Positions 1 through 8,964 of a stretch of 64,000 nt of DNA are shown here, in pieces. Each line of letters begins with the position of its first letter. Positions within the stretch are counted from its first letter, which is position 1. Origin of the DNA: Lewinella sp. JB7 (GTDB taxonomy: Bacteria > Bacteroidota > Bacteroidia > Chitinophagales > Saprospiraceae). The position numbers and the translations under genes are program-made. The stretch covers positions 186,001-250,000 of the forward strand of contig NZ_JANCTD010000008.1 in the NCBI RefSeq assembly GCF_024297185.1, read 5' to 3'. The notes beneath the pieces are model-generated. The model ran no database searches, had not been told where the DNA came from, and saw only the letters and a list, made by a program, of their open reading frames with translations.

Positions 1-2409
1 ACGGATCTCCCATCGGTAACGGAACTCGAGAATCCTAAAAACAATGAAGCCAGTCCCATTCTGGCAAACGACGGTACGGTCCTCGGACGCTACTTCGTGG
101 AAAACCGGGTAATGGTCGACTTTAAGGATCTGGGCCCTCACCTCGAAGCCGCCCTGGTGAGTACGGAGGACGAACGTTACTACGACCACAGCGGCATCGA
201 CTGGAGGTCGCTTCCCCGGGTAGCCATTAAGACGGCCATACTGGGGGATGAAAGCGCGGGCGGGGGCTCGACGATCACCCAACAGCTGGCTAAGCTGCTG
301 TTTACCGGGCAGGCGAGTTCCAACCTCATCGAGCGCGGCTTTCAGAAGTTTAAGGAGTGGATCATCGCCGTGCGGCTGGAGCGCAAGTACACCAAGGAGG
401 AGATCATCGCCATGTACCTCAATCGCTACGACTTCATCAACGGCGCCCAGGGTATCCGCGCCGCGGCGGAGAATTACTTCGACGGTAAGCGGCCGGCGGA
501 TCTCGAGGTACAGGAAGCCGCGATGCTTATCGGCATGCTGAAAAACGCATCCCTCTACAATCCTCTGCGCTTCCCGGAACGCACCCAGGAACGCCGCAAT
601 CAGGTTCTTGCGCAAATGGTGCGCAACGACCGCATTACAAAGCCGGAATTCGACTCCCTCTCCCTGCTTCCCCTGGGCGTACAGTTCACCCGTCAGCGCC
701 ACGACGACGGACTGGCCCCCTACTTCCGCATGGTCCTGGCGGAAGAAGCCAAAAAAATCCTGGCTCAGGAATCCTATCTGAAATCGAGTGGGCAGGCCTA
801 CGACATTTACCGCGACGGCCTCACCTTCTACACTACGATCGATCCCCTGCTCCAGCGCCATGCCGAACAGGAGGCTAAGGTGCACATGAAGCAACTGCAG
901 GAGCAGTTCTTCCGCCACTGGAAGAACATGGACCCCTGGACGTACACCAACCCCGGTTCCGAAACCGAAGTACGGGTTGATCGGCGACAGGAAAGCCTGA
1001 CCAACGCCATCCGGCAGTCGGACCGCTACCAAATGTACCGCTCCCGCATCCTGTCACCGGTCCTGCGAAAGATTACGGCGAAAATGGACTTCCGTTTCTC
1101 GGCCAACGACCGGGAAGTGGAACGCATGGTGGAAGAATCCGCCAATCCCGGGGTCATCGCCGAAACGGTACGGCTCAATCTGATCTCCAATGACTTCGCC
1201 GCCCGCCACCGCGCGGTCATGAAGCTGCCGGAATTCGGCGAACTGCGGACAGCCTGGAAGAAGCTGCAGGAAACCGTACGGGCGGAATTCGATAAGGAGG
1301 TGGAGATGCGCGTGTTCACCTACGACAACGCCCGTATGGAAACCGACACGCTCATGACCCCCCTCGACAGCGTACGCTACCATAAAATGATCCTGCAAAT
1401 CGGAAGTATGTCGGTGGAGCCCAGCACCGGCTTCGTCCGTACGTGGATCGGGGGCAGCGACTTCAAGTGGTTTCAGTACGATCACGTGACGACCAAGCGA
1501 CAGGTCGGATCCACCTTTAAGCCGTTTATCTACGCCGCCAGCATCGACCTTCGCGGCATCACCCCCTGTCAGCGCGTGATCGACCAGCCGGTGACTATCG
1601 GGCCGGGCGACGGCAACTTTAACCTCAACAAGGAATGGACCCCCCGCAACGCCAGCGGCGGCTACAGTTACGAAGATTACACGCTCTACCAGGGGCTGAA
1701 AAATTCCGTCAATAGCATTTCGGCGTATCTGATGAAGGAACTGGGGTCGACGGAACCCGTCCGCAATATGGTTGCCAATATGGGCATCCCGAAGGGGGAA
1801 ATTCCGGATGCACCGTCCATCGCCCTCGGCTCGGTCGACCTGACCGTGCAGCAAATGACGGGAGCCTACACGACCTTCGGCAACAACGGTATCTTCAACC
1901 GGCCGGTATACCTGACGCGCATCGAGGACCGCACCGGGCGTACCATCTATGAGTATCTGCCGGAGGAACGTCCCGCCATCAGCCCGCAGGCCAACTACGT
2001 GATGATCAATATGCTATCGCGAGCTTCGGTCGGGAACCTCGCGGGCGTTAAGGGACGCGTAGGCGGCAAGACCGGTACGACCAACGACCAAACCGACGGC
2101 TGGTTCATGGGACTCACACCCGAGCTCATCGTGGGCACGTGGGTCGGCGGAGACGATCGTTGGATCCGCTTCCGCAGCCTCGCCCTGGGGGCCGGGTCAA
2201 ACATGGCCAAGCCCTTCTTTCGGCGCTTCGTACGCTCCGCCCAGGAGGATGAAGCCGTAGCCTGGGATACGGAAGCGGACTGGATGAAACCGACCGGAGA
2301 GCTCGGCATCGAGATGGACTGTAACGCTTACAACGGCGGTAACGATGACCTCTTCCGCGACGGGCAGGGACTCCCCGACGATCCTTTCGGTAACAGCCCC
2401 GACTTTTAG
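1..2409 (+). CDS. class A penicillin-binding protein (PBP1A type), 5' end outside window
   Basis: Bifunctional peptidoglycan synthase: a GT51 domain polymerises lipid II glycan strands and a transpeptidase domain crosslinks them in the periplasm. The frame is open from base 1 and the residues before the first possible start (GTG at 97) read as normal PBP sequence, so the gene starts left of the window and the membrane anchor is missing here. GT51 motifs: EDERYYDHSG (about bases 166-195), GGSTITQQ (about 262-285) and a KYTKEEIIAMYLN helix. Transpeptidase motifs: STFK with nucleophile Ser codon at 1510, SVN near 1708, KTGT at 2068. The linker between the two domains is long, as usual for this class in Bacteroidota. 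A glycosyltransferase gene follows after 20 bases. The family call is very secure; the exact paralogue name is not. Confidence 0.95.
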   Translation, partial: TDLPSVTELENPKNNEASPILANDGTVLGRYFVENRVMVDFKDLGPHLEAALVSTEDERYYDHSGIDWRSLPRVAIKTAILGDESAGGGSTITQQLAKLLFTGQASSNLIERGFQKFKEWIIAVRLERKYTKEEIIAMYLNRYDFINGAQGIRAAAENYFDGKRPADLEVQEAAMLIGMLKNASLYNPLRFPERTQERRNQVLAQMVRNDRITKPEFDSLSLLPLGVQFTRQRHDDGLAPYFRMVLAEEAKKILAQESYLKSSGQAYDIYRDGLTFYTTIDPLLQRHAEQEAKVHMKQLQEQFFRHWKNMDPWTYTNPGSETEVRVDRRQESLTNAIRQSDRYQMYRSRILSPVLRKITAKMDFRFSANDREVERMVEESANPGVIAETVRLNLISNDFAARHRAVMKLPEFGELRTAWKKLQETVRAEFDKEVEMRVFTYDNARMETDTLMTPLDSVRYHKMILQIGSMSVEPSTGFVRTWIGGSDFKWFQYDHVTTKRQVGSTFKPFIYAASIDLRGITPCQRVIDQPVTIGPGDGNFNLNKEWTPRNASGGYSYEDYTLYQGLKNSVNSISAYLMKELGSTEPVRNMVANMGIPKGEIPDAPSIALGSVDLTVQQMTGAYTTFGNNGIFNRPVYLTRIEDRTGRTIYEYLPEERPAISPQANYVMINMLSRASVGNLAGVKGRVGGKTGTTNDQTDGWFMGLTPELIVGTWVGGDDRWIRFRSLALGAGSNMAKPFFRRFVRSAQEDEAVAWDTEADWMKPTGELGIEMDCNAYNGGNDDLFRDGQGLPDDPFGNSPDF

Positions 2410-2429
2410 GGGGCGGGAACGCAGGAGCA

Positions 2430-3584
2430 GTGAATATCCTCCACATTGCCGGCTGGTGGCCGAGTCGCGTACACCCCACCCACGGCAACTTCGTACAGAA
2501 GCACGTACGGTTGGTAGCCCGTGACCATACGGTTACCGTCGTAGCCGTCCAGGAGGATCCCGGATTACCCTGCGGCGAGCGGGAATTGCACGCAACTACG
2601 GAGGAAGGATATCAACTGGTTCAGGTTTACTACGGCCGCCCCGATCGCAGCCACCGAATACGTAATCTGCTCTACCGTGCAATCGCCTACCGATTCGCCC
2701 TCGCCCAACTCACCGTACGCCCCGATCTGATACACGGACACATCACTCTTGACGGGGGGATCGTTGCGGCACTTCTCGCAAAGTGGTATGGTGTACCCCA
2801 CGTCATCTCCGAACATTCGAGTGCTTACCGGAGTCCGGAAGCCTTATCCACGATGCGGTCCCTTCTGTGCCGCTGGGCGTGTCGGCGCGCGATGATGGTG
2901 TTGCCCGTCTCGGTAGCACTTAGCCGGGGTATGGTAGCGAACGGTCTGGAAGGGAACTACGCTGTGGTTCCAAATGTAGTAGATACCGACTTATTCCGAC
3001 CAACACCGCGGGGAAAAGCTGGTCCTTTCCCGGAGGCCTTTCGACTGTTGCACGTTTCCAATTTCGACGCTCGCTACAAAAATGTAGAGGGGATCCTAGA
3101 CGCCTATGCCCGGTTGTACCGGGAGGAGCCGGGAGCATACCATTTGACGATCGCCGGCGACGGCGATGTAGAAAGCGTCAAACAATTGGCGGCAGCAGCG
3201 GCACTGGCGGAAGACAGCCTCACGATCTCCGGACCGCACACCCAGCAGGAAGTGGCTCACCTTATGCAGGGAGCGGATCTGTTTGTACTCTTCAGCAATT
3301 ATGAAACTCAGGGTATCGTGTTACTGGAAGCTCTTAGCAGTGGTCTTCCCGTCGTGGCGACCTGGGTGGGGGGCATACCCGAGATCGTTCACGACTGTTC
3401 ACTCGGAGTACTTCTGGAGTCTGGCGACACCGACGCCCTGGTTGATACCATCCGGTTGATTGCCACCGGTCAACGTACGTTTGACTCAGGCGTGCTGCGG
3501 AACAGCTCGGTCCGGCGGTACGGCGAAGATGCCGTAATGGCGAAGATCAATCAAGTTTACGAGCGGATAAGGTTGGAACCATAA
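2430..3584 (+). CDS. glycosyltransferase family 4 (GT-B fold)
   Basis: 384 aa retaining glycosyltransferase, probably acting at the cytoplasmic face of the membrane on a cell-surface polysaccharide or glycolipid. The N-terminal domain begins MNILHIAGWWPS and has the glycine-rich acceptor loop (HPTHGNF). The C-terminal nucleotide-sugar domain has the EX7E motif (ETQGIVLLE) followed by LSSGLPVVAT and GGIPEIV. The GTG start at 2430 is preceded by AGGAG at a very short spacing, and no better start fits the fold. It overlaps the next glycosyltransferase by one base, so the two are probably one transcript, possibly with the PBP gene. Donor and acceptor cannot be read from sequence. Confidence 0.88.
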   Translation: MNILHIAGWWPSRVHPTHGNFVQKHVRLVARDHTVTVVAVQEDPGLPCGERELHATTEEGYQLVQVYYGRPDRSHRIRNLLYRAIAYRFALAQLTVRPDLIHGHITLDGGIVAALLAKWYGVPHVISEHSSAYRSPEALSTMRSLLCRWACRRAMMVLPVSVALSRGMVANGLEGNYAVVPNVVDTDLFRPTPRGKAGPFPEAFRLLHVSNFDARYKNVEGILDAYARLYREEPGAYHLTIAGDGDVESVKQLAAAAALAEDSLTISGPHTQQEVAHLMQGADLFVLFSNYETQGIVLLEALSSGLPVVATWVGGIPEIVHDCSLGVLLESGDTDALVDTIRLIATGQRTFDSGVLRNSSVRRYGEDAVMAKINQVYERIRLEP

Positions 3585-4477
3585 TGAACGATACACCGCT
3601 GTTTACTTTAATCATTCCAACCTATAATCGCCCGACCTACCTGCGTCAGGCCGTTCAGAGCGTGATCGACCAGACGTACACCAGCTGGGAACTTCTCATT
3701 ATCGATGACGGCTCCGAGCCCCCGGTAAAGCCGCTCCTCGAGGACATTGAAGATCCGCGGATAGCCTACTACTACCATGCTAATCAGGGACTGGGAGCCA
3801 GCCGGCAGGTCGGTGTCCGGAAAAGCCGCGGTAAACTCCTCTGTTACCTTGATGACGATGATTATCTTCTACCGACGCACCTGGAAGTGGTCGCCGCGGA
3901 TTTTCACCGTAACGAGCAGCGCGAATGTTTGTACAAGACGGGGATGATCACTCAGACCGCCGACGGTGCCCTGACCGAGGGGCCAATATTCGATAACGGG
4001 CGCTCCGCTCTGCTGCAACACTGGGAAAATCCGATCGGCATATTTCCGTACGTGATTCCCGCGAGTTTAGCGCGACGCGTTCCCAGCATTAATTTTTTCC
4101 TTTCGGAAGACTTTAATTGGCTTGGCCGCCTTATGACGGAAGTGCCGGTGCGCCAGCTTCCGTTCTACACCGTCGTCTTCCGTCTGCACGACCAAAACCG
4201 AACGTACGTGCTCCGCGATCGTAGCGCCTTACGCAGTAGGTTGGAGGCCGTACGGGATCTGTACGAACGTCCCGGCGTACGTGGGGTAATTCCTTCCCGG
4301 CTGTACCGGCGGGTGATGTCACATCAGTGCTGGCACTGGACCCGCCTTTGTCTGCGGGCGCACGCTTACGGGGAGGCGGGATGGGGGTTCGCACAGGGCC
4401 TGCGCACGTTTACCCCGTCCGGCACCAAGGAGTTGCTCTATACCATTTACGTCTTCCTGCGGACCCTGCGCAAATAA
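3584..4477 (+). CDS. glycosyltransferase family 2 (GT-A fold)
   Basis: 297 aa GT2 enzyme. It opens with the typical PLFTLIIPTYNRPTYL strand, followed by VQSVIDQTYTSWELLIIDDGS and the metal-binding acidic motif in LCYLDDDDYLLP. The ATG overlaps the TAA of the upstream GT4 gene (TAATG), indicating translational coupling. The 3' end overlaps the convergent GT8 gene by 31 bases (4447-4477). With its GT4 and GT8 neighbours it forms a small glycan-assembly cluster, but there is no flippase or polymerase here, so I cannot name the product. Substrate unknown. Confidence 0.88.
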   Translation: MNDTPLFTLIIPTYNRPTYLRQAVQSVIDQTYTSWELLIIDDGSEPPVKPLLEDIEDPRIAYYYHANQGLGASRQVGVRKSRGKLLCYLDDDDYLLPTHLEVVAADFHRNEQRECLYKTGMITQTADGALTEGPIFDNGRSALLQHWENPIGIFPYVIPASLARRVPSINFFLSEDFNWLGRLMTEVPVRQLPFYTVVFRLHDQNRTYVLRDRSALRSRLEAVRDLYERPGVRGVIPSRLYRRVMSHQCWHWTRLCLRAHAYGEAGWGFAQGLRTFTPSGTKELLYTIYVFLRTLRK

Positions 4478-5271
4478 TAGTGATACCGGCGGTAGGCCCG
4501 TAATTCATTCCACCGACCGCCCGCCGTCTTGCGGAGTATAAAATACGCCAGGAAGGATAGCGACATCGCCCAGGGCTTATTGGGGGAGGTGAAGTGGACA
4601 ACGGCCACGGTTCGATCATCTGGCTGACGAAGGTTCAGATTGAGATTCTCCTGCCGGATGATCTTGTCGAGGATGAAGGCACAGGCATTGTACATCACCG
4701 AGATTTCCCAGGGACCGCGCCGTTCACGGAAAATTCCCCGAAAATATTCGTGAATCAGGTTTTGCTCGCTGAAGGTTTCGAATTGCTGATGGACCGTAGG
4801 CCAGGTAGCGAATATTTCCTGCCCGAGACCCCGCCGCGGACTAATGACCAGCAGGCCGGTGTTGGGAAAATTCCAGTGCTCGAAGGGGGGGACGCGGGCC
4901 TGATACACCGCCGCGGAGGGGTGGGGGCAATCGAACAGATGATCCAGATTGCGGGTCACCAGCATATCGGCGTCCAGAAAGACGATCTTAGCGTACTGTG
5001 TCAGCTCGAACATCTCCAACTTGGCGAAGGTGCCCAGCCACCGGGGCACCTCATTCTTCTCCCGCACATGGTCGGGCAAGCGGTACCTGTCGGTCAGTGG
5101 AAGGGTAGCCAGCCCAAACCCCTCGATTCTACCGACCGCCTCCGGAGATAAACGGGGGGATGTCATCACCACCAGGGGGTAGCGGGGCTGGGTGTCCAGC
5201 AACGACATCGCCATGCACAGCAGACCGTCAACGTAGTCATCCGTAGAAACGAGCGAGACGTAGGCGTTCAA
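4447..5271 (-). CDS. glycosyltransferase family 8 (glycogenin-like)
   Basis: 274 aa. The N-terminus (NAYVSLVSTDDYVDGLLCMAMSL) and the DxD motif in KIVFLDADMLVTRNLDHLF are characteristic of GT8 retaining galactosyl/glucosyl transferases. The conserved NTGLLVISP and HFTSPNKPW segments agree. The start is TTG at 5271-5269, and it shares the TTGA tetranucleotide with the purB stop. The next in-frame ATG would delete the first beta strand, so TTG is the best choice. It is therefore translationally coupled to purB. It converges on the GT2 gene with a 31-base tail overlap, so the three glycosyltransferases may form one functional group transcribed from both sides. Confidence 0.85.
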   Translation of the reverse strand: MNAYVSLVSTDDYVDGLLCMAMSLLDTQPRYPLVVMTSPRLSPEAVGRIEGFGLATLPLTDRYRLPDHVREKNEVPRWLGTFAKLEMFELTQYAKIVFLDADMLVTRNLDHLFDCPHPSAAVYQARVPPFEHWNFPNTGLLVISPRRGLGQEIFATWPTVHQQFETFSEQNLIHEYFRGIFRERRGPWEISVMYNACAFILDKIIRQENLNLNLRQPDDRTVAVVHFTSPNKPWAMSLSFLAYFILRKTAGGRWNELRAYRRYHYYLRRVRRKT

Positions 5272-6605
5272 AACCGGCCCACGTAATTCTCCGGCCGGAT
5301 GGCGCGCAGCTCCTCCTTAACCTCACCGGATACATCGAGCCCGGCGATAAACGCATGAATAGCCTGCTCGTCGATATTCGTGCGGCCGCGGGTTAGTTCC
5401 TTAAGGGCCTCGTAGGGCTGGGGATATCCTTCGCGGCGCAGCACGTTCTGAATGGCCTCGGCCGTCACCATCCAGTTGGCTTCCAGGTCGGCGGCGATGC
5501 GTTCGGCGTTCAGGAGCAGTTTACCCAGCCCCTTCTCCATCGCCTGTACGGAAATCAGCAGGTGAGCAATGGGTACCCCGATGTTGCGCAGCACGGTCGA
5601 GTCCGTAAGGTCCCGCTGCAGTCGGCTGACGGGAAGTTTGTCGGCCAGGTGGGTGAACAAGGCCCGGGCGATGCCGAGATTACCTTCGGCATTCTCGAAG
5701 TCGATGGGGTTGACCTTGTGCGGCATGGCGGAGCTGCCGATCTCTCCGGCCACCGTGCGCTGGCGGAAGTATTCCATGCTGATGTAGGTCCAGACGTCGC
5801 GGCACAGGTCGATGAGGATCGTACTGGTCCGCGACAGCGCGTGGAACAGGGCCGCAAGGTTATCGTAGTGCTCGATCTGAGTGGTCGGATAGCTGCGGTG
5901 GAGTCCGAGGTCCTGCTCGACGAAGCTAGTGGCGAAGGCGTGCCAGTCCCGATCGGGGAAGCTGACGTAGTGAGCGTTCAGGTTGCCGGTAGCGCCGCCG
6001 AATTTGGCGGACATCGGGACCTGATCCAGCTGTCGCAACTGCTCCCGCAACCGCGTGGTCCACACCCGAAACTCCTTCCCGAGGAGGGTGGGGGAGGCCG
6101 GTTGTCCGTGGGTGCGGGCCAGCATGGGAATATCCTTCCATTCCCCGACGAGGGCTTCCAGCCGGTCGACCAGTCCGTCGATGGCCGGCCGGATCACCTC
6201 CCCGAGTCCTTCCTTCAGGCTGAGGGGGACAGCCGTGTTATTAATGTCCTGACTCGTAAGCCCGAAGTGGGTGAACTCTACGATGCTATCCAGTCCCCGA
6301 TCGCGCAATTTTTGTTTCACGAAGTACTCTACGGCCTTCACGTCGTGGTTCGTGACCCGCTCGGTTTGCTTGATCTCTTGGGCATCCGCCTCGGTGAACT
6401 CGCTTACGATCTCCTCCAGGGCGGCGATGGTGGCGGGTTCGGCGGACTGTAGCTGAGGAAGCCCGACACGGTGCAGGGCCTGCAGGTAGCGTACCTCTAC
6501 TAATACGCGGTAGCGGATGAGGGCGTATTCGCTGAAGTAATCGGCAAGCGCTTCCGTTTTAGCGGCGTAGCGCCCGTCAATCGGGCTGATGGCTTTCAGG
6601 GACAT
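5268..6605 (-). CDS. purB: adenylosuccinate lyase
   Basis: 445 aa cytosolic enzyme. It cleaves SAICAR to AICAR and adenylosuccinate to AMP, both with release of fumarate. The fumarase/aspartase superfamily signature SSAMPHKVNPIDFENAEGN contains the flexible catalytic loop; TSQDINNTA and the HGQPASPT His motif are also present. The start is ATG at 6605 (MSLKAISPIDGRYA), which matches the E. coli-type PurB N-terminus; a 30-residue upstream extension is open but has no homologous character. No clear Shine-Dalgarno sequence precedes it. The GT8 gene downstream overlaps the stop by 4 bases. Confidence 0.96.
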   Translation of the reverse strand: MSLKAISPIDGRYAAKTEALADYFSEYALIRYRVLVEVRYLQALHRVGLPQLQSAEPATIAALEEIVSEFTEADAQEIKQTERVTNHDVKAVEYFVKQKLRDRGLDSIVEFTHFGLTSQDINNTAVPLSLKEGLGEVIRPAIDGLVDRLEALVGEWKDIPMLARTHGQPASPTLLGKEFRVWTTRLREQLRQLDQVPMSAKFGGATGNLNAHYVSFPDRDWHAFATSFVEQDLGLHRSYPTTQIEHYDNLAALFHALSRTSTILIDLCRDVWTYISMEYFRQRTVAGEIGSSAMPHKVNPIDFENAEGNLGIARALFTHLADKLPVSRLQRDLTDSTVLRNIGVPIAHLLISVQAMEKGLGKLLLNAERIAADLEANWMVTAEAIQNVLRREGYPQPYEALKELTRGRTNIDEQAIHAFIAGLDVSGEVKEELRAIRPENYVGRF

Positions 6606-6695
6606 GAAAGGAGCTTTAGTCGTGAGGTGAATCCCGGTAACGGCGTGAATGTCGCTGCCGCCGGCGAAGGCACAAAGAACTAAAGAACCGATCAA

Positions 6696-7067
6696 CTATA
6701 CAAAGAACTCGTCGTCCAGGGTCGTCTCCTGCGGGTCGCGTTTAAGGTGGTAAGGCTTGGAATCGTTTCCCTCCTGCAGGCGGGCATCCACGCGGGTGAT
6801 GGGAGTCTTGCTGCTGGCCAGCAAACAGCGATCGTTGCGAAATACATCCACCGTGACCCAGCCGATCCAGCTCATCCCGATCTCTACCCGGTACTTATCG
6901 ATGCCGTCCCCGCCGGGCGCGTCGACCGTGAAGTAGTGGTTTCGACCGAAGATGCTGGTTCCGACGCTGGCCAGTTGGCCGTTGAAGTACACTTTTTCCT
7001 CGCCGGTCCACAGGCTGTTGTGAACTTCCAGGAGGTCGTCGTCGATGGGTAGAGAGAGGATGCGCAT
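6696..7067 (-). CDS. conserved hypothetical small protein
   Basis: 123 aa from ATG 7067 (MRILSLPIDDDLLEVHNSL). It is beta-rich with no signal peptide or membrane segment, so probably cytosolic. Notable segments are EEKVYFNGQLAS, FGRNHYFTV and WVTVDVFRNDRCLL, which suggest a small all-beta fold with a repeated strand pattern; I do not recognise a family with confidence. The frame is open further upstream, but those residues (GSGNFPVNRRGS) look non-coding. It lies 90 bases upstream of purB on the same strand and could share its transcript. Function unknown. Confidence 0.7.
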   Translation of the reverse strand: MRILSLPIDDDLLEVHNSLWTGEEKVYFNGQLASVGTSIFGRNHYFTVDAPGGDGIDKYRVEIGMSWIGWVTVDVFRNDRCLLASSKTPITRVDARLQEGNDSKPYHLKRDPQETTLDDEFFV

Positions 7068-7198
7068 AGCGATTTTCGTTTCCCCTAATTTACCCCCCGG
7101 CTCCGCGGACCGGAAACTCCATAGACCAATGAACGATCCCCGTCGATTAACCGGGAAATTCCCCGAACCGGCCACCCCTTTACGTCGGCTTTGCGTGT

Positions 7199-7206
7199 TA
7201 CCTTCG
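7199..7206 (+). promoter_or_regulatory. candidate -7 box for the ccmD-like/gdh operon
   Basis: TACCTTCG matches the Bacteroidota -7 consensus TAnnTTTG except for one base. It lies 23 bases before the ATG at 7230. A clear TTTG -33 element at the usual 19-21 base spacing is not visible. Confidence 0.5.
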
Positions 7207-7229
7207 CCGTGCCTAACCAGCTGATCGAT

Positions 7230-7457
7230 ATGCCCCGCCCGTTTCGCTATCTCTTGTTACTCTGCTCCTGCGTACCCGCCCTCGGCCTCCTCGGTCAGGG
7301 TGCGGAAGCGCCGGCCCCGGATTTTTTACGCAGTATTGGCAAGATGTACGTCGTGGTCGCAGTTATCGTCGTCGTATTCCTCGGTCTGGCCCTTTATCTG
7401 TGGCGGCTGGACCGACGCCTAACCAATATTGAAAATCAAATGGAAGATCATGCCTGA
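7230..7457 (+). CDS. CcmD-family small membrane protein
   Basis: 75 aa from ATG 7230 (MPRPFRYLLLLCS). It has an N-terminal hydrophobic signal-like segment and then one transmembrane helix (KMYVVVAVIVVVFLGLALYLWRLDRRL) with a basic, charged cytoplasmic tail. The YLWRLDRRLTNIE pattern is that of the small CcmD-like proteins seen in Bacteroidota, which by analogy with CcmD would bind haem-export components. No cytochrome-c maturation genes are nearby. An in-frame GTG at 7209 is an alternative start. Its last 8 bases overlap the glutamate dehydrogenase gene, so the two are co-translated. Confidence 0.75.
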   Translation: MPRPFRYLLLLCSCVPALGLLGQGAEAPAPDFLRSIGKMYVVVAVIVVVFLGLALYLWRLDRRLTNIENQMEDHA

Positions 7458-8868
7458 CAAGACTTTTCTTGACAGCGTCGGACGTTATTTTGACGCCGCC
7501 GCCCCCCATACCGGATTGCCGGAGGGACTTTTGAAGCAGATCAAGGTCTGCAACTCGGTTTATCAGATTTACTTCCCGGTAAAAATTGACGGGGAAGTAC
7601 GGGTCATTGAGGCCTACCGTGCCCAGCACAGCCACCACCGCAGCCCCACCAAGGGGGGTATCCGGTACTCCAATCACGTCAATCAGGAAGAGGTGGTCGC
7701 CCTGGCCACGCTGATGTCGTACAAGTGCGCCATCGTCGACGTTCCCTTCGGCGGGGCGAAGGGGGGCGTACGGATCAACCCCTGGGAGTACACCGAGGCC
7801 GATCTGGAGAAGATCACCCGGCGCTACACGACCGAGCTGATCCGTCGCAAGTTCATCGGTCCGGCCATTGACGTGCCGGCCCCCGACTACGGTACCGGCC
7901 CCCGGGAAATGGCCTGGATCTACGATACTTACCGGTCTTTCCACCCTGACGATATCAACGCCGCCGGCTGCGTGACGGGTAAGCCCGTAAGCCAGAACGG
8001 TGTCCGCGGGCGGTCGGAAGCCACCGGGCGCGGGGTATTTTACGGCATCCGGGAAGCCTGTAACCAGCAGGACCTGATGGACAAGCTCGGCCTTTCGCTC
8101 GGCATTGAGGGGAAAACCATGGTCGTGCAGGGACTCGGTAACGTCGGTTCCCACACCGCTACCATCAGCCAGGACGAGGGTGGCGTCAAGATCATCGGCG
8201 TATCCGAAGTGGAGGGCGCGATCTACAATCCGGACGGCCTGGACATCCACGACGTGATCCGTCACCGCGGCGAACACGGCAGCATCCTGAGCTACCCCGG
8301 TGCCCAGTCCTTCGGTAAGGACGACCGCCGCTCGGTCATGGAGTTCGAATGCGACATCCTCGTGCCGGCCGCCCTGGAGAACCAGATCGATGCCGACAAC
8401 GCCCACCGGGTGCAGGCCAAGATCATCGCCGAGGCCGCCAACGGACCGGTAACCGCCGACGGATCGGCGATTCTGGCCGAACGGGGCATCATCGTGCTTC
8501 CCGATATCTACCTCAATGCCGGCGGCGTAACCGTGAGCTACTTCGAGTGGTTGAAGAATCTCAGCCACATGCGCTTCGGTCGCCTGCAGAAACGTTTCGA
8601 CGAGCGGAACTACCGCCGCATCGTGGAGCAGATCGAGCAGACCACGGGTAAGAGCATCAGCGAACGCGACCGGCAGATGATCATCCACGGTGCCGATGAG
8701 ATCGACCTCGTACGCTCCGGTCTGGAGGAAACTATGGTCAACGGCTTCGAGGGTATTTATGCCATCTACCGCGATCAGGAGGGGGTCAACGATCTGCGTA
8801 CGGCCGCTTTCGCGTTGGCAATCAGTAAGATATCCAACGACTACATCAGCCTGGGAATTTGGCCCTAG
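7450..8868 (+). CDS. gdhA: Glu/Leu/Phe/Val-type (glutamate) dehydrogenase
   Basis: 472 aa cytosolic enzyme catalysing reversible oxidative deamination of an amino acid, most likely glutamate to 2-oxoglutarate and ammonia. Start is ATG 7450 (MPDKTFLDSVGRYF), inside the end of the ccmD-like gene. The active-site region is PFGGAKGGVRINP with catalytic Lys about residue 104, plus KGGIRYS; the likely catalytic Asp is in PAPDYGTG (about 146). The cofactor domain has GLGNVGSHTA. Length is a little above the usual 415-450 because of an insertion around MDKLGLSLG. An Lrp/AsnC regulator follows, consistent with amino-acid-responsive control. Substrate preference among Glu/Leu/Val is not decided by sequence alone. 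Confidence 0.92.
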   Translation: MPDKTFLDSVGRYFDAAAPHTGLPEGLLKQIKVCNSVYQIYFPVKIDGEVRVIEAYRAQHSHHRSPTKGGIRYSNHVNQEEVVALATLMSYKCAIVDVPFGGAKGGVRINPWEYTEADLEKITRRYTTELIRRKFIGPAIDVPAPDYGTGPREMAWIYDTYRSFHPDDINAAGCVTGKPVSQNGVRGRSEATGRGVFYGIREACNQQDLMDKLGLSLGIEGKTMVVQGLGNVGSHTATISQDEGGVKIIGVSEVEGAIYNPDGLDIHDVIRHRGEHGSILSYPGAQSFGKDDRRSVMEFECDILVPAALENQIDADNAHRVQAKIIAEAANGPVTADGSAILAERGIIVLPDIYLNAGGVTVSYFEWLKNLSHMRFGRLQKRFDERNYRRIVEQIEQTTGKSISERDRQMIIHGADEIDLVRSGLEETMVNGFEGIYAIYRDQEGVNDLRTAAFALAISKISNDYISLGIWP

Positions 8869-8893
8869 AGTAAGTTTTGGCGAATAAAATACT

Positions 8894-8916
8894 TATTTCA
8901 CGCAAACTGTGAAATA
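8894..8916 (+). promoter_or_regulatory. inverted repeat, candidate operator upstream of the Lrp/AsnC gene
   Basis: TATTTCAC and GTGAAATA form a perfect 8-bp inverted repeat around a 7-base AT-rich spacer. It lies 14 bases upstream of the -7 box of the regulator gene, where an autoregulatory Lrp/AsnC site is expected. It could alternatively be a weak terminator for gdh, but there is no T-tract. Confidence 0.5.
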
Positions 8917-8930
8917 TTTGTTGGTGCGGC

Positions 8931-8938
8931 TATCTTTG
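8931..8938 (+). promoter_or_regulatory. -7 box of the Lrp/AsnC gene
   Basis: TATCTTTG is an exact match to TAnnTTTG, 26 bases before the ATG at 8965. A correctly spaced -33 TTTG is not evident, which would fit an activator- or autoregulated promoter. Confidence 0.6.
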
Positions 8939-8964
8939 CCGCATCAACATCGCCTTAATACTCT

